From positions 301,001 to 365,000 of the forward strand of contig QVRM01004868.1 of the NCBI GenBank assembly GCA_003439945.1: a DNA stretch of 64,000 nucleotides, written 5' to 3'. Made by a program: the position numbers and the translations under genes. Of the stretch, positions 42,857-52,802 are shown in pieces. The notes under the pieces were generated by a model, which saw only the letters and a program-made list of their open reading frames with translations, was not told the DNA's origin and did no database searches. The stretch is from Dermanyssus gallinae (Eukaryota; Arthropoda; Arachnida; Mesostigmata; Dermanyssidae). The number at the start of each line of letters is the position of its first letter. The stretch's first letter is position 1.

Positions 42857-43489
42857 ACAAAGTTGCATTTGAAGATCGCACGGCCGTTAGTGGAACCGCC
42901 ATGATGCGAGAGCAGACGATTCAGCTTTTAGTCGTTCTCTTGCGTGGTTGTGACTAGCGAGTTCGAGCTGAGGGGTGCGGTGTTTGAGCCTTGTGTGTCT
43001 GTAGGATAGCAGCCCCCGTTAAGCAGCGCGAACATAGACCGCGTCGGTTGGCGGCAATGGCGGAGCAAGCTAAACCCATGAACCACCAATATGGTCACCG
43101 GTCATGTAGGTTAGGGGATCATCAGGTTTTTAGTGGATTCGTGAATCCCATAGTATCCAGACCAAAGGGTATGCGTTATGGACTTTTGTTACTGGCCTCT
43201 GAAAAAAAGCTAAAGACATGCCGCCAAATAGAAGATGCCGGCACCTTAGTGGCGAAAACGCGGAAAGTCACTAAATGCGCGGGTAATCTGTAATATAGCA
43301 GGAGACAAGAGAGTAAATGAGTTTGTAGTCACTGGCGCGAGCCAGGCAGAGGACGTGTGTTGTTTGAGTGTTGGACTGGCGAACTCGTAACGGTCGCCGT
43401 CCGATCGTTGGGGTGGTGAACACTACAGTGTCTTTGTTCAATTAACGTTCCATCATAAAATGCAGGCGTCTCTAACCACTTGTATTGTG

Positions 43490-44607
43490 ATGGACCGATT
43501 CACGAATGCCAAGAAAACTAGCATGCATTTAATGTATGGTAAAGCAGACGGTAACGCGAGTGCCGCACACCGGTTGTACGCAGAGCGTTTTCCACACTGA
43601 CGGATTTCTGCCAGCACAATGTTTACGCGGCTACATCGTTTGCTCAGCGAAACTGGATAAATCCACGGCAATTTTTACGACACCGGACGACCGTGGATAA
43701 TGAGAAGCCGAAATACGGAAAAACACATTGTTGAACAAATTGTCGCGCGTCCTTCCGCAAGCATTAGGCAGGTGGCTAGATGTGTCTAAGTCGCACCACT
43801 GTCCACGAGGTGCTAATTAAATTAGGGCTTCATCCGTTCCTGTCGCAGCGAGTTCAAGCCAGTGTGGCTGGCAATCAGAATCCCGCCAGAATAATAGGCG
43901 ACAGAGTAATGATACTGTCGCTGGTTTCTGCAACTAGCAGAGACCAATGTGGAATTTTCTGCTCTTGTACTCTTCACGGACGAAGCGTCCTTCACACAAG
44001 ATGATGTGTTCAACGCACACGATGTTCATTAGTGGGCCGAGGAGAACCTGCATATGATCCGCCCGCATGCACACCACCATCACTTCTCAGTGAATGTCTA
44101 GGCTGGCGTAGTGGATAACTACCTTGTCAGACAGGCTAAATGGATCAACAGACGACATATTTCTGAGCACAACCTTACTTTTGACATACGTCCCACAGAA
44201 TATTCTGTCACAGAGAACTGGTGGTTGCAGCACGATGGTGCTCCAGCACACAACGCTCTTGAAGTATGGAATTCTCTGGATGAGCTTTTTGCCAATCTCT
44301 GGATTGGCCGAGGCGGTCCACTAGCTTGGCCGCCGCGATCGCCCGATCTATCCAGTCTTGACTTTTCCTTTGGGGCCACCTAAAAAATCTAATCTATATA
44401 ACTTCTGTGGAGTCTCTTATTGATCTGGTCAACAGAATAATTTCTGCTGCTGGAACCATTCGGACGACGCCTGATATCTTTGAACGCGTGCAGCGAGAGC
44501 TTTGTCATCTGAATACTGAATGTGCTCATTGGCTGACGGGCATTCGTTCGAGCAGGATCTGCACTAAAATAAATATTTTTCTGAGCTTTTTCTGGTTTGA
44601 CGAGTGA
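43490..44607 (+). pseudogene. Tc1/mariner-superfamily transposase, DD41D signature, broken
   Basis: Starts near ATG 43490 (helix-turn-helix part, MYGKADGNASAAHRLYAERF) and runs through several frames. The first catalytic Asp is in LFTDEASF (near 43970), the second in LQHDGAPAH (near 44230), and the third in SPDLSSLDF (near 44355). Between the second and third Asp are 41 residues, so DD41D rather than the DD34D of classical mariner. WIGRGGPLAWPPRSPD precedes the third Asp. In-frame stops at about 43598, after LLSETG, after VARCV and at 44100, plus a frameshift around 43790, show it is inactive. The last residues (FFWFDE) overlap the inner edge of the right inverted repeat. Confidence 0.85.
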
Positions 44608-44857
44608 CTTAATTGACAAAGAAAGCGAACACAGTAGTTGCATGTATGCACTCACATTCGCTATGGCCATCGGGAGATTTGAGTTACTATGCAACCGCGG
44701 ACGTCAACTCTACCAATTTTGTACCAACATGATTCACCTAAGATGTACATTCGTCTGAATGTATTGTTTGCGTACGCGTGATAGAAAAAAAATTAGAGAA
44801 CCTGGGCGTGGAAGTTGGAACATGCAAAAGTAAAATTATAATTTTGCGAACTTTTTT
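44596..44857 (-). repeat. right terminal inverted repeat of mariner-like element
   Basis: Reverse complement of 42603-42856; outer end reads aaaattataattttgcgaac on the plus strand. Confidence 0.8.
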
Positions 44858-45214
44858 GAATATCGCAATAGTCCCTGCGCAAACGCAAACACAACACGTA
44901 TGATTGACAGTCTTTACACCAATAAAAGAACAGGAAGGCCATTCGTGTTCCCAGAGAATCCACTTTTTATCCGCATGAATGGACTGAAATTGTTCGACAT
45001 TATGATGCAAATCTTCATCCGAGGAGATCAAAGTACAGCCAAGTTCGTCTTAACAGCTTTCACAACAAGCCCAGGTGCATAAAAAAATACTTTTATTGGA
45101 TTGCCGAAGGCATTGTAGTGGCTCAGAGTCAATATCGAAAGGCGTCAGCTGAAAGAAGCATTGAAGTCTTGTTAACGAGTGTAATGTCTAACACCTAGAT
45201 TACCATCTTGAATA

Positions 45215-45470
45215 TTTTTAAATATCAATATTACTATGGACTATAAACAAGAAAGACCCCATTAGGAAATCCTGTGGGGTACCGATTTCGACGAATCGTC
45301 ATACGAATTAAACAGATCCAACCCTCGCAGCCTGACATCAGGAAGATAGGTAGAGACAAAATGACGCATTTGTGCCTGCTATGCACAATGCCTAACCCTT
45401 GGAGCATGTGTGAAAGATGAGAACGATTAAGACAATTAAAAACCACGGCGGCGTCAGGAAAGACCCCAGA
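45215..45470 (-). pseudogene. LINE reverse transcriptase fragment
   Basis: On the minus strand VFPDAAVVFNCLNRSHL, then LQGLGI, corresponds to the usual LINE motif VFLDLSKAFDxVNHxxLLxxLxxLGI. About 45 residues later PTGFPNGVFL matches the PSGVPQGSVL motif. A second frame gives YLPDVRLRGLD in between. Stops flank it on both sides. Probably Jockey/CR1-like. An AATAAA followed by cattcattc lies nearby on the other strand (45590-45622) and may be another LINE tail. Confidence 0.5.
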
Positions 45471-45621
45471 TAGATTTACGCGTTTCGACTAAACCTGATA
45501 TAGATTGACGTACGCGCAAAGTTCTAGGCCCTGGAAAACCTCCGCAGTACAGAGGCTATATGTTTTCGAGTGTATTTGCAAGTACTCATGAATAAAGCTA
45601 TGCGTTTCGTTCATTCATTCA

Positions 45622-46238
45622 AATGCAAGTTCGCGCCAAATGGCTGCACCGAAAGTCCAATTGATCAGCTAATTAACAACGTTAACAACGGCAATCTAAA
45701 AACTTTAGCTTGTGGGCTAAAACTTAACTAGGGTTAAAAATATTAGCTAAAGGACCTGCGAAGGGAGGATAGCGCTATGGGCTAGCGGCTCTCCCAACAG
45801 AGGGTTCACTACCATATCACCAGTCCTTCGTTCGTGCGCTCTCTCTCTCTATCGAGTTATTCCGGTACGCCCTTAGCGCCAGAGCTCCAACTGACCCTGA
45901 TTGTTGGGAACAAAGCGAAAGAACCTCAAAGACGTACTTACACATGATTTAGCTTAAACGGAGGATTTTCGTTGGCCCATAATTTAGCAATCAGAGGTAT
46001 TACATCGGCCTCAAAGGAATAGGAGGGCAACCGTGTTCGAACCCATGCTGGAAAGATGCCGATTTCGTTTATCGACTATGCCCTTCGGATTAGTTATGCA
46101 GTAGTTAGGAGAGAGTTATCGTGCCAACGATACAGTTTACTGGCATTAAGTCGGAGCTGACAAATCCTTGAGAAGAGGAGAATCTACATATATTTAATTT
46201 GTTTGCGCGGGCTTTATATGTCTATTTTCCATAAACTG

Positions 46239-46305
<67 letters not shown>

Positions 46306-47333
46306 AAATGTAAAGGCAAGGCTACCTTTCTTAGCGATAATAGTAAAAATAATACAAATAGAAATATTTCATAAACGCACCACGTATTTAGATATTTGGA
46401 ATTTCATAAGGAGACATCCACCGGAGAGTGGATGCTTGTCTCTTTCTCTCTAACTCTGTGATTGCCTTTTCCTTCTGTTTTTCTCTTAACTTGTACGCTT
46501 CTGTTTCTGAAATAAAAAGAATAACAATTCCGCACTGTTGCGGCCGAATAAACCCAATAAAGTTAGACCCGAGCAATACCCTTTTCTGCAACAAAAAAAA
46601 ACTTTCAATGTGTTGATTTTAGAAATCGTAAGGAATACATGAAGAATGCGTGAATTAAATACATGTTCTGCCTGCAGAGGGTGGTCCCATCAAGCCGCCA
46701 AAAGTCACATATGAACAGACAAAGAAGATAGATTCTGCCTAGACCGGCCGAACGACAAGATACAGTCTTACGTGTCTGAGTGTGTTGTGTTCTCGGGGGT
46801 TGAGCCAAGAGAGTGTGTAGAGTGGCCAGCCAGCCCTAGTTCTCTCATTAGCTTAAATTGGCTGAGATGACTAGTCTAGAATGATCTTCAGTCTTATGAG
46901 GTACCGGCAGAGGGAAACGAAACAGCCGAAAAAAAGACACTAGAAACAACAAAGGAAGACGAAACAAACGTACCGACATAAGGGCACGGCGATCGTGGCT
47001 TATTTGCGGTGCGGCGTTTAATCGATTGTGCTTGCTGGTCGCCACGCTGGCACGTTTTGCCTCTCAATTGTGTGGGTTTACTATTATATCGTCAGCCCTT
47101 CTCTCTCTGGCTGTGTCCATCCATCTCTGTCTGTATTATTTTTTGCCTCTGCGGTGTCTGTATATATTTGTTCTTTTTCTTTCCTTGTAGTTTCTTTCTC
47201 GGTGTGCTCGTCTACTGTTAGGTGATGACACGCCTGTACAAACGCCATCCGTCACTACTGTGTCTGCGGGAGTTAATGCCCTCACCGCGGGTGGTCAATG
47301 AAAACCTCTGAGCTTTATTGTTGTTGTTGTTGT

Positions 47334-47364
<31 letters not shown>

Positions 47365-47975
47365 ACTACTACTACTACTACTTTGATGGAGATGAAGAGG
47401 CCACCGAACTGGAGGGCTCAGTATACGCGCCAATCCTTGGTTGGACAAGGATAGGCATATATATATATATATATATATATAAAGCGAGAGGGAGAAAGGG
47501 AGAATGTAAATGAGCAAGAGAACCACAGCTTTTTTGGCGGGTTAATGCCCGCCGAACGGTTTCCTCAGACCTCATCGTCTAACTCAGCAAAGACTATAGC
47601 AACAACAATCAGCAGCAACAACCCCATCGACTAGAAGTTGAGGACTTGAGCGCGCTCGGTTGCAATTGACAATCTTTGATTGACGCTAGAGCAACCTAGA
47701 GGCGACACTTCAACGAAAGCAGACATGGGCAACCGACCGACGCTGATCACGCCGGGAAAAGAGAACGACAGAACGAGAAGAACGTACGGTAGCGCAAAAA
47801 GACCGAGAGAAAGACAAACAATCTCACATGAGTGAGCCTCATGAAGGAGACAGAGTGGGTGTGTGTACGAAAACGTGTCATAAACCTGAATGCACAGATT
47901 AAGTGTCCGATACACTGTGATACACACTTTGCGTCACTTTCTTGGCACAATCCATACTGCATCGGATGGAGAGTC

Positions 47976-48014
<39 letters not shown>

Positions 48015-48599
48015 TGTGTGCAAACTTATAAACAGAAATCATGTAACTAGTCATATAAACGTATTTTTGGTTTGAATGTATTTCCTATTGTATGTTTAAT
48101 CATAGAATTAATTTGATATAACACGCGGAAGCCAATCGATAGATATATGCATTGTTATTTTTGTGTCTTAATATTTTCGTCCTTTTTAAGTAGACTAAAC
48201 AATTGAAACGCTGCCGCAGTGTGCAGAGCTTCAAAGATATTCCGATTGCTCCTTGCTTTGCAGCTTTTGTACCTGATGTCCCGAACGATCTGCGTATACA
48301 TGTTTATGTACTTAAAACTTATAATTGTGAAGTTTGGTATAGTCGTATCGTGTTTAATAACAGAACGTGATAACGTAGTTCTAGTGATTAAAATAATTAT
48401 ACTTTGATGTCGAATAGTTCCATGCGAACATGTGATCACATGTTGTCCAAGGGCCCGAGAGCCTAAACGATGCTGCATTTTCTCGTTGTACATAGAATGA
48501 CTATCTCCAACGCAAAAGCTCTAATGATGTTGAGTCTCCCATCGTCTTAAACGCCAAGGGACAAAGCTCGTGCGGTTAGCTAATTCCAGACCAACCATA

Positions 48600-48650
<51 letters not shown>

Positions 48651-48767
48651 GCTGCACGCTCGGTCAGCTAGACGGTTATAGCTCGTTAGCGGCATCTGTC
48701 ATTCAAGATTAGGAATAAAGGTAATTAACAAAGTAACTGGGTTGTCTACGTAACAGGCTGTTCACAA

Positions 48768-48801
<34 letters not shown>

Positions 48802-49420
48802 TTGTTTAAATTATTTTTAACGTTTTTTTTTGTTTCTTGGTAAGTACATTACCCGCTGTACACTCTTACTAAGAGGTTCGAAAAATGCTATTTTACAAAT
48901 GGTAATGGCAACCGACAATATCTGGTCTGTTGGGTACTTTTACACTCTATTTTAAAACATCGATCCCCCTCAGGTTTAGAATTGCGTATGGTAATACATT
49001 CAGGCCATGAGAGGGAAGCCTCGTGCTCTACCTGCATCTGGAGTCTGGGGAGATACATCGAAAATCACCGGGTGTAAGGTCTTAAAGGCCCCTTGCGGGG
49101 CACCCTCCTCTCAATCGTGTCTAAGGCGATGGTCCGTCTGCAAGACGCGCTCTGCACGCGTCTTCCTAGCGTGTGTTCTCACGCATCAGGACTTTCAAGT
49201 AGAGAGCTTCTGCTTCTTTTAAGCTTGAGCGCGTGGTACCCTGATATGGGCAACTATGCTTCGTGTAAAATGGCCGGTTTCGACGTAGATCGCGATAATG
49301 GAGCCCGCCATCCCTAACAACATTTTAAAAGCCCGTGGGCAGAAATCGTGCGGATAGCTGATGAGCAATAGCCGATATGTTTGCCGTGTACCAGCTTCAG
49401 CGGCCTGACCGAATTATCTG
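45622..49420. other. no confirmed gene; (TA)n and (TTG)n arrays; one candidate exon
   Basis: (TA)n at 46243-46300, 47457-47480, 47976-48010, 48598-48650 and 48770-48799; TTG/CTG/ACT array 47318-47384. A candidate exon is listed separately at 46397-46515. Frames at 48155-48493 (minus) and 49007-49317 (plus) show no domain I can name. Confidence 0.4.
46397..46515 (-). CDS. candidate terminal exon, charged helical C-terminus
   Basis: On the minus strand a strong acceptor (ttctttttatttcag) is followed by an open frame of 39 codons ending in TAA: ETEAYKLREKQKEK ... ELERKRQ ... RWMSPYEIPNI. The pattern of charges suggests a helical or coiled-coil tail. No upstream exon was found with confidence, although a donor-like site at about 46970 (tgtcg|gtacgt) would match phase. 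Unrecognised; may be chance. Confidence 0.3.
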
Positions 49421-49431
49421 CTTAGATAGCG

Positions 49432-49850
49432 TTGCTACCAATTATAGAGAGCACCTGGCAGTCGGCTACGGTTGCATTCCGATTCCAAACAAGCATCCTA
49501 CCCCTCTCAAATAAAGTGAGGGTCACCCCGTCTGGTCTCCTGTTGACGTTACTCACACAACCCCGGAATCTCGAGGATGCCGGGAACCCCGGCGGAAACC
49601 CGGAAGGCATGAACCAGGGTGTCGTTTTGAGAGCAGCGGACCTAGATCGGCGTCTGGCGCTTTGGATGCAGCACAGCACGTCGTGCTGACGTCTCGTGCT
49701 GCATTCAAAGCGCCAGTGCGGAGAGCAGTGAATCCATCTGCTCTCCGCAAGCACACCCCTGTCCTGGAGCCGGCCGCGATGCAGACAGTGGGCGCTTAGT
49801 TGGGCGCCCAGCCAGGCGTCGCCATCGTCTTTGCTGGAGGTCACTGCCCG
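49432..49850 (-). pseudogene. relic of the endonuclease-tail LINE family seen at 3895-4734
   Basis: Minus-strand RRPDGVTLTLFERGRMLVW then ATVAD parallels KRPDGLTLTPFERGRMLVW and ATVTD in the 3.9-kb element. Just upstream, in another frame, GILEIPGL parallels CILEPPGL. A frameshift therefore separates the two parts. Farther upstream the match fades and a 60-bp inverted duplication (49630-49745) is present. Confidence 0.7.
49630..49745. repeat. imperfect inverted duplication in LINE relic
   Basis: ggcgctttggatgcagcac and gtgctgcattcaaagcgcc are near-exact reverse complements; the match extends outward to gagagcag/ctgctctc. Arms of about 50 bp. Confidence 0.7.
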
Positions 49851-50223
49851 CCGGGGATACGCACTCGCTCAGCTGGACAGCTACGGCGCGTTAACCGCGC
49901 CTCTCATTCAAAAGTCGAAATGTAGCCCGAACTACTTTGCAACCAGACTGCCCACAAATTGCTTGTGTGCTTTGCTTGTGACCAGACATATCATATATTT
50001 ATTTGCAGATACTCTGCTATCAGCTATCAGAGGTTCAACTTTCAAAACGAACACGACGACGACGACGCATTGAATATGCTTTGTTTACACGAGCTTGGTG
50101 ATTGGTTGCATCGCCGTTTGCCTATCACTGACAGTTCTTCACACTGACCCTGGCCATCGTGATAAAAAAACCGAGTGAAAGTACTCGTGTACCGTTTCTA
50201 CGTTTCACGCACGTTTGCACAAA

Positions 50224-50268
<45 letters not shown>

Positions 50269-51180
50269 GCTAAATCGCAAGGTTATTATTTTTGCTGTTG
50301 TTATTGTTGTTTTATCTTGATTGTCGTATGTATATATGAATATGTGTGCTTGTCTATCTTCTTTTGAGAAATTCAGAGTAGAACAAAGTACAGACAACCG
50401 AGCCCCGCAAAGTTCAGAAGAAACGATCACTTGAACGACCAGACCGAAACAACAAAGTAACAATAAGAATAACAATACAACAAAAACGACAAATTTAAAA
50501 GTTGGTCACATATTTGCTGACTGAATGATTGCTGGCCGTAACGGTGCTCTCGACAACACATGCCGTCGTCAACGTGCTGCACAAAAGCTGCTTGAGTAAA
50601 ACTCTCTTTCTCTAACTCGTATTCTGTCTATCTACTAGCTCGTGTCTCTTCTAGGCGGTTTAGAAATGTTTCCTTCTTCTCGTACGTAAACAGCAGTATC
50701 ATCACGCTCAGTGATGCGACTGTGGCTATGACAGAACCTCCGTTGGCGGCGGGAGTGTGAATATCTCTCTCTCTCTCTCTATTGCTGGAGCTATGCTGGA
50801 GATCGATCAGCAAAGCGGAACAAAGAGGTGTATGTCGTGCTGTTGGGCTGACAAGCATAAGATAAATAACAGCTCATTCATCGCCCCATCTAGTCCAGCT
50901 GTGGTCACGGTAGTGCGTATAGGTGAAGTACAGGCCAAATGCCTTCTGGACTGAGTCCACCACGTCCGCGTGGCTAAGGTATAGTAAGCTCTGTACATAT
51001 ACGAGCGAATGCGATTGTTTCTGCAGTGCAGAGAGCAAGTGAGTCGATGCAGCTGTTACCCGCATTACGAGCGTTTCCAGCCAGCCAGTCAGCCCGCGCA
51101 TTATGGACTTTGTGGTCCAAAGCCAAAGAGCGTAAGCAATTGGCAGACCCAGCTAATAGGCGTGCTTATACTCACATCAG

Positions 51181-51221
<41 letters not shown>

Positions 51222-52000
51222 TCACATTAGATTATATATATATATATATATATATAGACTAGGCGAAATTAACGTTATGTCTAGAAGAGACACGCCCCAA
51301 TGTCAGTAACGTCACTACGTTGCGTTGTACTATATAACCTAAAAGGAGCACGCGAGATTAGATTGAGGCATATTGTTTTTATTCTTTCGATTGTTTTGCT
51401 AACGACGAAACCGTAGTCAATATGATCGAGTTTAGTTCTACATACTTCAGGTACAAACTCTCAATTTGATCCGTGCTTTTTCATAACGACGTTCGTCACG
51501 CTCAATATTGCTGAAATTAGTTCTGCTTCAGATACGTACGTATTGTCTCCTGAGCGATGACTCCGAGTTCAACTGCACAGCTGCCGCCTGGCAAATTCTG
51601 TTCTGTCGCACACAGGAGCGGTAGCAATCTCTCTGGAGGAGTGCTCGGCATAAAGTCTTCTATCAGTTCGGTTCTGAGTCGGTGATCTCGTTCCTCCGTA
51701 CAAAGTTCCTGACTTACAGGTACGCTACCTATTTGTGTAACAGGCAATCAGTAACCGTCGAACTCTGGGCTCTCTGCTTAAAAAGCAACCTGTTTGTTGG
51801 ACCTGTTTGAGACCGGCCGAACGACCGTCGCAGAGAATACCGCCAAGTTGTCCAACAAGTTGCAATGGTCAAAAACACGCACACTCGACTCACGCTCATC
51901 TCTGCCAACTCCGTTTTAGTAGACAAAGCCCCCTTTTTATTAAAATCTGAAATGCCGATTTCTTCAACCGATTTTATTACTTACATTTGTTTATAAATAA
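49851..52000. other. no supportable gene; (TA)n arrays
   Basis: (CGA)n at 50053-50066; (TA)n 50232-50266, 51182-51220 and 51233-51256 (the last two share ctcacat.agattata flanks); (CT)n 50764-50781. A minus-strand frame at 51517-51747 (ELCTEERDHRLRTELIEDF ...) is exon-like in composition but has no recognised domain. Confidence 0.4.
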
Positions 52001-52006
52001 AACGAG

Positions 52007-52186
52007 AAATCGCGCAAGATCAAGTAAAGTTGGCCGACCTATTAGTATTTTTTTTTTTTTAAACTTTATTTAATATTTTATTTTAAACTTTATTTAATAT
52101 TTTATTTTAAACTTTATTTAATCTTTTATTTTAAACTTTATTTAATCTTTTGTTTATTTAACTTTATTTAATCTTGCGCGATTTCA
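52007..52186. repeat. 24-bp AT-rich minisatellite inside 15-bp inverted repeats
   Basis: gaaatcgcgcaagat at 52007-52021 and atcttgcgcgatttc at 52171-52186 are exact reverse complements. Between them lie four to five units of ttttaaactttatttaat + attttA (24 bp). Confidence 0.85.
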
Positions 52187-52697
52187 CAATTATCTTATTA
52201 GGCTACTCTGGCTATTTTATCCGCTGTGGTCTAAAATCGCAACCGCTTCTCACAGACGGTCAGCTTTCGTTTTCTTCTGCGTCTATCTTGTATCATTTTA
52301 GATTCGTCGGTCTGTTATTATACCTATTGTAATGTTTTTTTATTTGTTTTTGTAGAGGTGGAAAATGCTTTACGCACACTTTCCGGCGTTAATGGAGAGT
52401 AGTGTGGGACTAAACGCTGGGGGAGAGTACAATACTCGATCCAATCCGCGCGTGCTACCCACTAAAAACCACCTCTCTCCCACCCTCTCGTGGTTCGGAA
52501 TAGGTAAACCATTACCTCGAGAGACAAAGAGCCCTGTGCGGCAAATGTGGCATCAGGCAGCTTTTAGTCTCACCCATCATTCCAGCACCATCATCAACAC
52601 ACTTGTCGGTGCGTGTGCGCCTTTGCTGTACATAGTAGTCTCTGATTAGTAGTACGTTATGGTTGCGTAGTTCGATGTTGCTCTCATTAGCAGCGAC

Positions 52698-52724
52698 ACG
52701 TCGTTGCTAATGAGAGCAACATCG
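52698..52724. other. right arm of a 24-bp hairpin (left arm 52672-52696)
   Basis: cgatgttgctctcattagca and tgctaatgagagcaacatcg form a stem with one mismatch and a four-base loop (near 52672-52724). Confidence 0.85.
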
Positions 52725-52802
52725 AAATTTTGAAAAAAAAAGCAAATCGAAATTTTGAAAAAAAAGCAAATCGAAATTTTGAAAAAAAAAAGCAAATCGA
52801 AG
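52720..52802 (+). repeat. 24-26-bp AT-rich tandem repeat, three units
   Basis: Units of cgaaattttgaaaaaaaaagcaaat, differing in A-run length, directly following the hairpin. Confidence 0.9.

Larger units (their letters stand above)
42603..44857 (+). mobile_element. mariner-like (DD41D) transposon with long inverted repeats
   Basis: A 2.25-kb unit bounded by about 250-bp inverted repeats, with one decayed transposase inside (43490-44607). TA-rich sequence sits at both ends, but I cannot fix a TA target duplication. Long inverted repeats are atypical of classical mariners, which have about 30-bp ends. Confidence 0.75.

Noticed and set aside
44949..45200. 84-codon plus-strand frame beside the mariner-like element (VPRESTFYPHEWTEIV...)
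   Set aside because: No ATG and no recognised family; frames of this length arise by chance in 64 kb.
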